The notes under the pieces were generated by a model, which made no database searches, had not been told where the DNA came from, and saw only the letters and a program-made list of their open reading frames with translations. The position numbers were made by a program, and so were the translations under genes. Below, one piece after another: positions 7,804 through 16,396 of a stretch of DNA of 64,000 nt. Numbering within the stretch: the stretch's first letter is position 1; each line of letters begins with the position of its first letter. The stretch comes from CAISIP01 sp965278985 (GTDB lineage: Bacteria > Pseudomonadota > Gammaproteobacteria > Burkholderiales > Burkholderiaceae_C): NCBI GenBank assembly GCA_965278985.1, contig OZ257131.1, positions 558,001-622,000 of the forward strand. The letters are read 5' to 3'.

Positions 7804-8835
7804 ATGCAACGTAGAACCCTTTTCCATGTGGCGGGCGCCATGGCGCTCATGGGCGCCGCGGCCACCATGGCCCACGCCGCCGACGAATTGCGCGTGCTGG
7901 TGCACGGCTCCTTCTCGCTGCCCAAGCCGCTGCTGGCGAAGTTCGAGTCCGACAACGGCATCAAGCTGGGCATCGTCAAGGGCGGCGATGCGGGTGAGAT
8001 GCTCAACAAGCTGATCCTCACCAAGGCCAATCCCATCGCCGACGTGGTGTTCGGCATCGACAACGCGCTGCTGGTGAAGGCCCAGGCCGCGGGTGTGCTC
8101 GACCCCTACGCCGGCCCGGCCGCGCAGCGCAGCACGGCCGTGGCGCTGCCCGGTGCGGTGGTGCCGGTGGACTACGGCTATGTCACGCTCAACTACGACC
8201 GCGCATGGTTCGCCAAGAACCCCGCCGTGCCGCTGCCCACGTCGCTCGAAGACCTTGCCAAGCCCGCCTACAAGGACTTGCTGGTGGTGCAGAACCCGGC
8301 CACGTCCAGCCCCGGCCACGCCTTCCTGCTGGCGACCATCGCCGGGCTGGGTGAGGAGGCGGCCTTCGACTGGTGGGCGCGCATGCGGGCCAACGGCCTG
8401 CAGGTGGCCAAGGGCTGGAGCGAGGCCTACTACACCGAGTTCACGCGCAACGGGGGCACGCGGCCGCTGGTCGTGAGTTACGCCAGCAGCCCCGCGGCCG
8501 AGGTCTTCTACAGCAAGGAGAAGCTGCAGGATGCGCCCACGGGCAGCCTCGGCCTCAAGGGCGGCGTGTTCCGCCAGGTCGAGGGCGTGGCCTTGGTCAA
8601 GGGTGGGGGCCAACGTGCCGCGGCCGAGAAGTTCATCGAGTTCCTGCGTTCCGCGCCGGTGCAGGAAGCGTTGCAGACCAGCATGTGGATGGCCCCCGTG
8701 GATGCCGGCACGCCGCGTGCCGAGGTGATGCGCCATGCGCCCGAGCCCACCACGTTCGACAACCCCAGCCCGCAGGCCATCGCGGACAAGGGCACGCAAT
8801 GGGTCACGCGCTGGACGCGGCTGGTCCTGCGCTGA
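7804..8835 (+). CDS. thiB: Thiamine ABC transporter substrate-binding protein
   Basis: 343-residue periplasmic receptor with an N-terminal export signal (QRRTLF followed by a hydrophobic stretch and an AHA-type cleavage site near residue 25). It has the ThiB/TbpA pattern DELRVLVHGSFSLPKPLLAKF, the VFGIDNALLVKA segment and a conserved tyrosine/tryptophan-rich centre. It binds thiamin or its phosphates and delivers them to ThiP. The upstream TPP riboswitch and the following permease and ATPase support the substrate. The start is fixed by the GGAAGGA site; the 3' end overlaps thiP by 37 bases. Confidence 0.93.
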   Translation: MQRRTLFHVAGAMALMGAAATMAHAADELRVLVHGSFSLPKPLLAKFESDNGIKLGIVKGGDAGEMLNKLILTKANPIADVVFGIDNALLVKAQAAGVLDPYAGPAAQRSTAVALPGAVVPVDYGYVTLNYDRAWFAKNPAVPLPTSLEDLAKPAYKDLLVVQNPATSSPGHAFLLATIAGLGEEAAFDWWARMRANGLQVAKGWSEAYYTEFTRNGGTRPLVVSYASSPAAEVFYSKEKLQDAPTGSLGLKGGVFRQVEGVALVKGGGQRAAAEKFIEFLRSAPVQEALQTSMWMAPVDAGTPRAEVMRHAPEPTTFDNPSPQAIADKGTQWVTRWTRLVLR

Positions 8836-10448
8836 GCCGTCGCCCGCGTTGGTCGGGCCACGCGTCCCTGGCAGCGGTGGGGTTGCTGCCCCTGCTGTTC
8901 CTGGCCGTGATGCTGGCCGCGCCCGCGCTGCGCCTGGCGCTGGAGGCGCTGCGCGAGGGTGGGGCGGCGGCTTTCGCGGCCCTGTGGCAGGACGACTACC
9001 TGCGCTGGCGCGTCCTTTGGTCGCTGCTGCAGGCGGCCCTGACCTGCGTGGCCGCGCTGGCCTTCGGCCTGCCCGTGGCCTGGGTGCTGGCACGCCGCGT
9101 GTTTCCTGGCCGCGAGCTGGTGCTGCGCCTGCTGATGCTGCCCTTCGTGGTGCCTACGCTGGTCGCGGCCCTGGGCGTGCTCGCGTTGTGGGGGCCGCAG
9201 GGGGTGTTGGGCGCCTGGCTGGTGCACTGGTGGGGCTGGGACCTGCGCAACACGCCGTGGCTGCTGCTCTACGGCAACCTGTTCTTCAACCTCTGCCTGC
9301 TGGTGCGTGCTGGCGTGGACGGCCTGGCCCAGGTGAGCGCCGCGCGCGTGGCCGCTGCGCGCACGCTGGGGGCCACACCATGGCGCGTGTTCTGGCGCGT
9401 GGAGTGGCCTGCCATCCTGCCCTGGCTGGCCTCGGCGATGTGCCTGGTGTTCCTGTACTGTTTCTCCGGCTTCGGCCTGGCGCTGGTGCTGGGCGGGCAG
9501 CGCTATGCCACGGTGGAGGTGGAGATCTACACGCTGGTGGCGCATGACCTGCAGCTGGGCCAGGCCGGCGCGCTGGCATTGGGCGCCGCGCTGCTGACCG
9601 GTGCAGTCGCCCTGGCCTACGCCTGGCTGGAGCGCCGCCTGGCCCAGCCGGCGCGCGCAGACCGCATCGCGCCGCGCGCAGCGACTGGCTGGAAGCAGGG
9701 GCTGGCGGTGGCGGCGGCGCTGGGCGTGCTGCTGTTCTTCTGCGTGGCCCCGCTGCTGGCCATTGCCTGGCGCGCCATCGCCGCCGGTCCGCAGGCCTGG
9801 TGGTCGGTGCTGGATGGCGAGACCCTCGCGGCCCTGTGGAACACCCTGCGCTTCACGGCGGTGGCGGTGCTGCTGGCCACGGTGCTGGGCCTGGCCCACG
9901 CGGTGGCCGCGCGGGGTGCGGTGCTGATGCGGGCCGCCGCTTTCCTGCCCTTCGTGGTCTCCCCCGTCACAGTGGCCTTCGGCCTGCTGTTGCTATACCC
10001 CGGCTGGACCGCCAGCATGCTGCTGCTGGTGGCGGCGTATGCGCTGCTGGCCTACCCCTTCGTGGCCAAGTCCGTGGGGGCGGCGCTGGACAGCCAGCCT
10101 GCCCACCTGATGCAGGCCGCGCGCAGCCTCGGGGCCACACCGTGGCGCGTGTTCTGGCGCGTGCGCCTGCCGCTGCTGATGCCATCCCTGCGCCGCGGCA
10201 TGGCCTTTGCGGCGGCCACGGCGCTGGGCGAGTTCGCGGTCACGCTGTTCCTCTCGCGCCCCGAGTGGGCCACGCTCACCACCCGCATCTATGAGTTGCT
10301 GGGTCGCCCCGGCGCCCTGAACCGCGACGGCGCCATGGTGCTGGCCTGCCTGCTCATGGCGGTGGCGCTGGGGGTGTTCCTGCTGATCGAACAACCGGCG
10401 CGGCGTGCACCACACAGGCCGCTGTCCCCGAGGCCCCCGCATGCTTGA
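8799..10448 (+). CDS. thiP: Thiamine ABC transporter permease
   Basis: 549-residue inner-membrane protein with about 12 TM helices, arranged as two fused binding-protein-dependent permease halves. Each half carries an EAA-type ATPase contact loop (ARTLGATPWRVFWRVEWP and ARSLGATPWRVFWRVRLP), and their DNA is nearly identical over 33 bases (9369-9401 and 10131-10163). This fused architecture is standard for ThiP. ATG 8799 lies inside thiB with AAGGG upstream; no later ATG precedes the first TM helix. The stop overlaps thiQ. Confidence 0.92.
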   Translation: MGHALDAAGPALSRRPRWSGHASLAAVGLLPLLFLAVMLAAPALRLALEALREGGAAAFAALWQDDYLRWRVLWSLLQAALTCVAALAFGLPVAWVLARRVFPGRELVLRLLMLPFVVPTLVAALGVLALWGPQGVLGAWLVHWWGWDLRNTPWLLLYGNLFFNLCLLVRAGVDGLAQVSAARVAAARTLGATPWRVFWRVEWPAILPWLASAMCLVFLYCFSGFGLALVLGGQRYATVEVEIYTLVAHDLQLGQAGALALGAALLTGAVALAYAWLERRLAQPARADRIAPRAATGWKQGLAVAAALGVLLFFCVAPLLAIAWRAIAAGPQAWWSVLDGETLAALWNTLRFTAVAVLLATVLGLAHAVAARGAVLMRAAAFLPFVVSPVTVAFGLLLLYPGWTASMLLLVAAYALLAYPFVAKSVGAALDSQPAHLMQAARSLGATPWRVFWRVRLPLLMPSLRRGMAFAAATALGEFAVTLFLSRPEWATLTTRIYELLGRPGALNRDGAMVLACLLMAVALGVFLLIEQPARRAPHRPLSPRPPHA

Positions 10449-11100
10449 GTTGCGCAACATCCACAAGCGATTCGACGACGAGGCCGGTGGCCACTGGCTG
10501 CTGGCCGATGGACTGGACCTGGTGGTGCCCACGGGCCGCACGGTGGCGGTGCTGGGGCCCTCCGGCAGCGGCAAGAGCACGCTGCTCAAGGTCATTGCCG
10601 GGCTGGAGCCGCAGGACCGTGGGCAGCTGCTGTTCGGTGGTGCAGACCTGGCGGCCGTGCCGCCGGAGCGGCGCGGCTTCGCGCTGATGTTCCAGGACTT
10701 CGCGCTGTTCCCGCACCTGGACGTGGTGGACAACGTGGCGTTCGGGCTGGTGGAGCAGGGCCGGCGGCGCGGCGACGCACGCGCGGCCGCGCTGCGCATG
10801 CTGGAGCTCTTCGGCCTGGCGGGCCATGCGCATGCACGTGTGTGGCGGCTGTCGGGCGGCGAGCAGCAGCGCGTGGCGTTGGCGCGCGCGCTGATCACGG
10901 CGCCGCGCCTGCTGTTGCTGGACGAGCCGTTCTCGGCATTGGATGCGGCCCTGCGCAACAGCCTGCGCGACGAGTTCGCGCAGCGCATCGCGCAGGCGGG
11001 CATGACCACCGTGCTGGTGACCCACGACGAGGCGGAGGCGCGCGCGATGGCGCAGCAGGGTTACCGCCTGCAGGCGGGCAGGCTGCAGCCGCTCTGGTGA
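10441..11100 (+). CDS. thiQ: Thiamine ABC transporter ATP-binding protein
   Basis: 219-residue ABC ATPase: Walker A GPSGSGKST at 39-47, Q-loop FQDFALFPHL near 84, signature LSGGEQQR at 137-144, Walker B LLLLDEP at 157-163 and the switch His in VLVTHDEAEA. It lacks the C-terminal TOBE extension, typical of the short ThiQ type. ATG 10441 overlaps the thiP stop by eight bases, so the three genes form one translationally coupled operon under the riboswitch. Confidence 0.92.
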   Translation: MLELRNIHKRFDDEAGGHWLLADGLDLVVPTGRTVAVLGPSGSGKSTLLKVIAGLEPQDRGQLLFGGADLAAVPPERRGFALMFQDFALFPHLDVVDNVAFGLVEQGRRRGDARAAALRMLELFGLAGHAHARVWRLSGGEQQRVALARALITAPRLLLLDEPFSALDAALRNSLRDEFAQRIAQAGMTTVLVTHDEAEARAMAQQGYRLQAGRLQPLW

Positions 11101-11131
11101 CGGCGGCCGGGGCGCTTGCGGCGGTGTTGCA

Positions 11132-11305
11132 CTACAGCGCGAGGTATGCGCGCACGGCCCGTAGCGACGGCCCGACCTGGTTCACGGCCAGGCGCAGCTC
11201 GTCCACGGAAACATCGAGCCTGTCGGCCCAAAAGCGTAGCTGGTAGTCATCCGAGATGTCGACCATCCGCCGATCCTCGGTGATGGGGAGGCTTTGATCG
11301 TGCAT
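11132..11305 (-). CDS. DUF3606 domain small protein
   Basis: 57 residues matching DUF3606: a polar start, then VDISDDYQLRFWADRLDVSVDELRLAV-type sequence with NQVGPSLRAVRAYL at the end. The family is small, soluble and of unknown function, widespread in Proteobacteria. An AAGGAG site stands seven bases before ATG 11305. It converges with thiQ and is divergent from the MFS gene. Confidence 0.85.
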   Translation of the reverse strand: MHDQSLPITEDRRMVDISDDYQLRFWADRLDVSVDELRLAVNQVGPSLRAVRAYLAL

Positions 11306-11443
11306 GACCTGCTCCTTTCCAAGGGCTGTGGATGGAGCATCGCCTTTCCTGCGTTCAAACGCCATAGGACAAGGGGGCCAGGGAGCGTAAGGTTCTGTGG
11401 CTGCACACGTGTTCCGGTTCCAGCAGCTATGCTCGGCTCGACC

Positions 11444-12676
11444 ATGTCCACGCCCGTCTCCGAACTCCTGCGCCAGCGCAACTTCATGCGCCTGTGGGGC
11501 GCCCGCATCGTGACCCAGCTCGGCAGCCAGATGCTGATGGTGGCCATCGGCTGGCAGATGTACGACCTCACGGGCAGCGCCTGGGACCTGGGCCTGGTGG
11601 GCCTGTACCAGTTCGCGCCGGCGCTGTTGCTCACGCTGGTGGCGGGCCACATGGCGGACCGCTACCACCGGGGCCGCATCGTGGGCCTGTGCATCGCGCT
11701 GCAGGCGTGCGCGGCGCTGCTGCTGATGGTGTCCACGGCAGGCTTCGGCGCGCCGCAACCCTGGGTGTCGCGCGGCCTGTTGCTGGGCGTGTCGGTGATG
11801 CTGGGCGTGGCACGGGCCTTCCAGCAGCCCGCAATACAGGCGCTGACCCCGCTGCTGTTGCCACCGCCCATGCTGGCGCAGGGCATGGCCTTCGCGTCGG
11901 CCGGCAGCCAGACGGCCACCATCGCCGGGCCGGCGCTGGGCGGCTTTGTGTATGTGGCGGGCGCCAACGCGGTGTACGCGGTGTGCGGCCTGTGTTTCTG
12001 CATCGGCGCGGTCACAATGTTCCTGGTGCGTTACGGCTATGTGCGGCGCGTGGGCGAGCCGCTGTCGTTGCAATCGCTGCTGGCCGGCGTGGCCTTCGTG
12101 TGGCAGCGCAAGGTGGTGCTGGGCGCCATTTCGCTGGATCTTTTCGCGGTGCTGCTCGGTGGTGCCACGGCGCTGCTGCCGATGTTCACGAAGGACATCC
12201 TGCACACCGGCCCCTGGGGCCTGGGCCTGCTGCGCAGCGCGCCGGCCGTGGGGTCGCTGCTGATGGCCTCGGTGCTCACGCGCTGGCCGCTGCGCCGGCA
12301 GGTGGGGCGGCGCATGTTGTGGGCTGTGGCGGTGTTCGGCATCTGCATGGTGGTCTTCGGCCTGTCCACCAGTTTCTGGCTGTCGATGCTGGCGCTGGCC
12401 GTCTCGGGCTCGGCCGACACCGTGAGCGTGGTGGTGCGCCAGACGCTGGTACAGCTGGAGACGCCTGACGCGATGCGCGGGCGGGTCAGCGCCGTCAACT
12501 CCATCTTCATCGGCGCCAGCAACCAGCTGGGCGAATTCGAGTCCGGCGCCACGGCGGCGCTGCTGGGGCCTGTGGGTTCGGTGGTGTTGGGCGGTGTGGG
12601 CACGATCCTGGTGGCCGCCTTCTGGGCACGCCAGTTCAAGGCGCTGGCGCAAAGGGACCGGCTGGAGTCGCCCTGA
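11444..12676 (+). CDS. MFS transporter (EntS-like, MFS_3)
   Basis: 410 residues with about 12 TM helices. The loop 2-3 signature GHMADRYHRGRIVG and the QTLVQLETPDAMRGRVSAVNSIF region place it with the EntS-type exporters (siderophore or drug export), a group often annotated only as MFS. The substrate is unknown. ATG 11444 begins MSTPVSELLRQRNF as in relatives; another in-frame ATG at 11429 is possible, and neither has a strong ribosome-binding site. Confidence 0.87.
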   Translation: MSTPVSELLRQRNFMRLWGARIVTQLGSQMLMVAIGWQMYDLTGSAWDLGLVGLYQFAPALLLTLVAGHMADRYHRGRIVGLCIALQACAALLLMVSTAGFGAPQPWVSRGLLLGVSVMLGVARAFQQPAIQALTPLLLPPPMLAQGMAFASAGSQTATIAGPALGGFVYVAGANAVYAVCGLCFCIGAVTMFLVRYGYVRRVGEPLSLQSLLAGVAFVWQRKVVLGAISLDLFAVLLGGATALLPMFTKDILHTGPWGLGLLRSAPAVGSLLMASVLTRWPLRRQVGRRMLWAVAVFGICMVVFGLSTSFWLSMLALAVSGSADTVSVVVRQTLVQLETPDAMRGRVSAVNSIFIGASNQLGEFESGATAALLGPVGSVVLGGVGTILVAAFWARQFKALAQRDRLESP

Positions 12677-12727
12677 TGCCTCCTGCTGTGTCATAGTCCG
12701 CGGCGACATCAACGCAGGAGTTCTCGC

Positions 12728-13321
12728 ATGGTCGCAACGCAATGGGTGGTCGCCGGCCTGCTGGCCGCTGTAGTGGTCTGGGCCGTGGTGGTCTACAACC
12801 GGCTGGTGCAGCTGCGCAACCGCATCACCAACGCGTTCGCGCAGATCGACGTGCAGCTCAAGCGGCGGTATGACCTGATCCCGAACCTCGTGGAGGTGGC
12901 CAGGCGCTACCTCGCGCACGAGGCCACCACGCTGGAGGCCGTGGTGCGGGCGCGCGGCGCCGCCGTGGGCGCGGCCGAGGCTGCCCGGGCCCGTCCGGCG
13001 GACGCACGGGCCATCGGTGCGCTGGCCGAGGCCGAGAAGGCATTGGGTGGCAGCCTGGGCCGGCTGCTGGCCGTGGCCGAGGACTATCCGGAGCTCAAGG
13101 CCGATGCCACGATGCGCGCGCTGCACGAGGAGCTCACCAGCACCGAGAACCGCATCGGCTTTGCGCGCCAGGCCTACAACGACCAGGTGCTGGAATTCAA
13201 CGACGCTGCGATGCAGTTCCCCGACATGGTCGTGGCGCGGCTGCTGGGCTTCACGCAGGCCGCGATGCTGCAGTCCACGCAGTCGGCCGAGGAGCGGGCC
13301 GCGCCCAAGGTGGTGTTCTAG
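12728..13321 (+). CDS. lemA: LemA family protein
   Basis: 197 residues: a short N-terminus, one TM helix at about 7-24, then the conserved YNRLVQLRNRITNAFAQIDVQLKRRYDLIPNL block typical of LemA, followed by a long helical cytoplasmic region. LemA proteins are membrane-anchored with unclear function and often pair with membrane M48 proteases, as here. A CAGGAG site lies upstream of ATG 12728. The next gene starts 12 bases after the stop. Confidence 0.92.
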   Translation: MVATQWVVAGLLAAVVVWAVVVYNRLVQLRNRITNAFAQIDVQLKRRYDLIPNLVEVARRYLAHEATTLEAVVRARGAAVGAAEAARARPADARAIGALAEAEKALGGSLGRLLAVAEDYPELKADATMRALHEELTSTENRIGFARQAYNDQVLEFNDAAMQFPDMVVARLLGFTQAAMLQSTQSAEERAAPKVVF

Positions 13322-13333
13322 CGCTGCCGCGCC

Positions 13334-14386
13334 ATGCGCTTCTTCGCGCACCAGGAGGCGGCCCGGCAGCAGACGCGCCGGCTCGTGGCGGGTTTCGTGC
13401 TGGCCGTGCTGGGCACGGTGGCCGGGGTGCACCTGGCGCTGGCGCTGTTGTGGCGGGTGCTGACCTTCTTCGTCGGCGAGATCGGCTTTCCGGCGCATTT
13501 CTTCGCCGTGAACGTGGGCGTCACGCTGCTGCTGGTGCTGGGCGGCTGGTGGCTGGAAACTTCGCAGTTGCAGGCACCCGGCGCCGCGCGGCGGCTGGCC
13601 GAGCGCCATGGCGCGCGCGAGGCGCGGCCCACGCAGTCCCATGTCGAGCAGCGCCTGTGCAACATCGTCGACGAGATCGCCATCGCTGCCCACATGCCGC
13701 GCCCGCAGCCCATGGTGCTGCCGCGCGCCATGGCCATCAACGCCTTCGCCACCGGATGGGAGGCGGACGATGCCGTGGTGGCCGTGACGCAGGGTGCGCT
13801 GGACCGCCTCACGCGCGAAGAGCTGCAAGGCATGGTGGCGCACGAATGCAGCCACATCCATGAGGGCGACACGCACCTGAACATGCAGCTGGGTGGCATG
13901 GTCTTCGGCCTGGAGCTGGTGCACCACTTCGGCGTCACGCTGTGCGAACGCGAGGGCTTCGCGCCGTTGGTGGGCTGGCCGATCCGCGTCATGGGCAGCT
14001 TCGGTTGGCTGGCCGGGCGCATGCTGCAGGCGGCGGTGGCGCGGCAGCGCGAGTTCCTGGCGGATGCACGCACGGTGCAGTGGACCCGCAGCCGCGATGG
14101 CATCGGCGGCGTGTTGCGCAAGGCCATGACGGAGCAGCGCCAGCGCGACACTGTCGCTCTGCCGCTGCATCCCGCGCTGCACCACCTGCTGCTGGTGGGC
14201 GATGGCGGGCGGGGTGCGCGCTGGTTCGACGCGCATCCACCGCTCGCGGAGCGGGTGCGCCGCATCTATGGAAGGTCGATGGGCCCGCTGCCCCTGGAGT
14301 CCGGGGCCGGGGATGTCCCAGCGGCACCCGACGCGGCGAAGCCTGCGCCGCCGCCGGCCACAGAGGGGCCCTTCACGCTGGTGTGA
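13334..14386 (+). CDS. Membrane M48 family metalloprotease (HtpX-like)
   Basis: 350-residue zinc protease. Two N-terminal TM helices (about 20-42 and 55-73) precede the active site HECSH (His170, Glu171, His174) and the third zinc ligand Glu240 in RQREFLADA; further hydrophobic segments lie between. This is the HtpX-like group implicated in membrane protein quality control. The C-terminal ~35 residues are Pro/Ala-rich and not part of the fold. It is co-transcribed with lemA and converges with the CDF gene, six bases apart. Confidence 0.9.
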   Translation: MRFFAHQEAARQQTRRLVAGFVLAVLGTVAGVHLALALLWRVLTFFVGEIGFPAHFFAVNVGVTLLLVLGGWWLETSQLQAPGAARRLAERHGAREARPTQSHVEQRLCNIVDEIAIAAHMPRPQPMVLPRAMAINAFATGWEADDAVVAVTQGALDRLTREELQGMVAHECSHIHEGDTHLNMQLGGMVFGLELVHHFGVTLCEREGFAPLVGWPIRVMGSFGWLAGRMLQAAVARQREFLADARTVQWTRSRDGIGGVLRKAMTEQRQRDTVALPLHPALHHLLLVGDGGRGARWFDAHPPLAERVRRIYGRSMGPLPLESGAGDVPAAPDAAKPAPPPATEGPFTLV

Positions 14387-14392
14387 GCAGGT

Positions 14393-15322
14393 TCAGGCCG
14401 CGGGGCCCGCCACGTCCTCCTGCCGCGCCTCCACGTTGCCCGGCAGCATCTGTATGCCCACGCGCAGCCCCGGCACGGCCTGCATCAGTGCCAGTTCCAC
14501 CTCGCCGCGCAACGCGGCCGCCTGGGCCAGGCTCCACTGGGCGGGCAGGTGCATGTGCAGGTCCAGGAACAGCCGCTGGCCGGCCTTGCGCGAAGCGATG
14601 TGGTCGAAGCGCAGCACCGGCGAGCCCTCCCGGCCCGCGAAGTGGTCGAGCACGCCCTGCAGCGTCGCCATGTCCTGCGGCTCGAGGGCTTCGTCCAGCA
14701 GGCCCTGGCTGGACCGCCAGACCAGGTGCAGGCCTTCGCGCACGATGTTGAGCGCCACCACGATGGCGATGGCCGGGTCCAGCCACTGCCAGCCGGTGAG
14801 CGCGACCAGCAGCAGGCCGATGACCACGCCGGCCGAGGTCCACACATCCGCACGCAGGTGGCGGGCATCGGCATGCAGCGCGATGGAGCGGTGGACACGC
14901 GCCGCGCCGAACATCACCCAGGCCAGCACGCCGTTCAGTACCGAGCTGGCGATGGACAAGGCCAGGCCCATGTCCAGCGACTGCACGGGCTGCGGATTCT
15001 GCAGGCGGTGCGCGGCGGTCCACAGGATGCCCAGCGCCGCCACCATGATCAGGATGCCCTCGAAGCCCGAAGAAAAATACTCGGCCTTGTGGTGGCCATA
15101 GGGATGCCCTTCGTCGGGTGGCCGCGCGGCGATGGTCACCATGGCCAGCCCGAAGGCCGCACCGCCCAGGTTCACCACGGATTCCAGCGCGTCCGACAGC
15201 AGCCCCACCGAACCGGTGACAGCCCAGGCCGCGGTCTTGAGCGCGATGGTCGCCACCGCCACGACGATGGAGGCCACGAGCATGCGCCGTGGTGTCAGCA
15301 GGGAATAGAGGTCGCGCGGCAT
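14393..15322 (-). CDS. Cation diffusion facilitator (CDF) metal efflux protein
   Basis: 309 residues: six TM helices in the first ~200 and a C-terminal cytoplasmic metal-sensing domain. Metal-site residues are visible as SDALES in TM2 and HLRADVWTS in TM5, plus the HPYGHHKAE loop after TM2. CDF proteins exchange Zn, Fe, Co or Mn for protons. SDALES instead of a full DxxxD in TM2 leaves metal choice open. It is divergent from the Bug receptor gene. Confidence 0.9.
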   Translation of the reverse strand: MPRDLYSLLTPRRMLVASIVVAVATIALKTAAWAVTGSVGLLSDALESVVNLGGAAFGLAMVTIAARPPDEGHPYGHHKAEYFSSGFEGILIMVAALGILWTAAHRLQNPQPVQSLDMGLALSIASSVLNGVLAWVMFGAARVHRSIALHADARHLRADVWTSAGVVIGLLLVALTGWQWLDPAIAIVVALNIVREGLHLVWRSSQGLLDEALEPQDMATLQGVLDHFAGREGSPVLRFDHIASRKAGQRLFLDLHMHLPAQWSLAQAAALRGEVELALMQAVPGLRVGIQMLPGNVEARQEDVAGPAA

Positions 15323-15426
15323 GGGCGCATTGTCGCGGGCTTGCGCACGGTCGTCGCTTCCGACGATGGACCCACGGCGATGCCTTCCCTACAGTCCGCC
15401 GCACAATGACCATGAGGAGACACACG

Positions 15427-16371
15427 ATGCGACTGGCAAGCACCCTTGCCGCCGGGGCCCTGGCCTGGGCGGCAGCCGCAACCGCCCTGGCCCAGGGTTA
15501 TCCCACCAAACCCATCCGGCTGATCGTCCCGCAGGGCCCGGGCGGCGGTTCGGACCTGGTGGCGCGGCTGATGAGTCCCGAGATCGAGAAACGCCTGGGC
15601 CAGCCCTTCGTCGTGGAAAACCGGCCCGGCGGCAACGACTCCATCGCGCCCGACGCGGTGTCCAAGGCCGCACCCGACGGCTACACCATCGGCGTGGTCA
15701 GCAGCTCCTTCTCGATCAACCAGACCAGCGTGGGCATCAAGCTGCCCTACGACTCGCAGAAGGATTTCGTGCCCATCGCGCCGATGGTGCGCATTCCGAT
15801 GATCGTGATGGTCAATTCCAGCCTGCCCGTGACGGACCTCAAATCGCTGGTGGCGCTGTCGAAATCGCAGCCGGGCAAGTTCAATTACGGCTCGGCCGGC
15901 CCCACCACCTTCGGCGGCATGGCCACCGAGTGGCTGATCCGCACCAGTGGCGCCAACTTCACGGGCATCACCTACGGCGGCGCGGGCATCCTGCAGGGGC
16001 TGGTGTCGGGCGACCTGCAGTTGCTCTTCGGCGGCCTGGCGGCGGCCACGCCCACGCTGCAGACCGGCAAGGCCAGGATCATCGCCGTGACCAGCGCACA
16101 GCGCATGACGAAGCTGCCCGACGTGCCCACCGTGGCCGAGACCTACCCGGGCTATGACGTGGTGATCTTCTACGGTTTCGTCGCGCCGGCCGGCACACCG
16201 CCGGAGATCGTCAACAAGCTCAATGCCGCCATCGGCGACACCATCACCGCCATGACGCCCAAGCTGATCGACATGGGCAACGAGCCGATGCGCATGAGCG
16301 CCGGGGAGTTCAAGGATTTCTTGGCCAAGGACCTCGCCAGCTGGAACAAGATCGTCGCCGCGGTGAAGTGA
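15427..16371 (+). CDS. Bug/TctC family tripartite tricarboxylate transporter receptor
   Basis: 314-residue periplasmic solute receptor. The signal peptide (about 1-22) ends ATALA; the mature start YPTKPIRLIVPQGPGGGSD is diagnostic for the Bug family, as are GQPFVVENRPGG and the later KLPDVPTVAE and GTPPEIVNKLN blocks. Bug receptors bind carboxylates and other small acids. No TctA/TctB membrane genes are nearby, which is usual for this family. ATG 15427 has AGGAG seven bases upstream; two earlier in-frame ATGs (15406, 15412) are less likely. Confidence 0.92.
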   Translation: MRLASTLAAGALAWAAAATALAQGYPTKPIRLIVPQGPGGGSDLVARLMSPEIEKRLGQPFVVENRPGGNDSIAPDAVSKAAPDGYTIGVVSSSFSINQTSVGIKLPYDSQKDFVPIAPMVRIPMIVMVNSSLPVTDLKSLVALSKSQPGKFNYGSAGPTTFGGMATEWLIRTSGANFTGITYGGAGILQGLVSGDLQLLFGGLAAATPTLQTGKARIIAVTSAQRMTKLPDVPTVAETYPGYDVVIFYGFVAPAGTPPEIVNKLNAAIGDTITAMTPKLIDMGNEPMRMSAGEFKDFLAKDLASWNKIVAAVK

Positions 16372-16396
16372 ACGAAAGAGAAAAGGGAGAGATGCG

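Noticed and set aside
11132..14236. A 1034-codon open frame on the minus strand
   Set aside because: It is antisense to the MFS, LemA and M48 genes with no domain signal; only its last 57 codons, the DUF3606 gene, are real. High GC leaves few stops in such frames.
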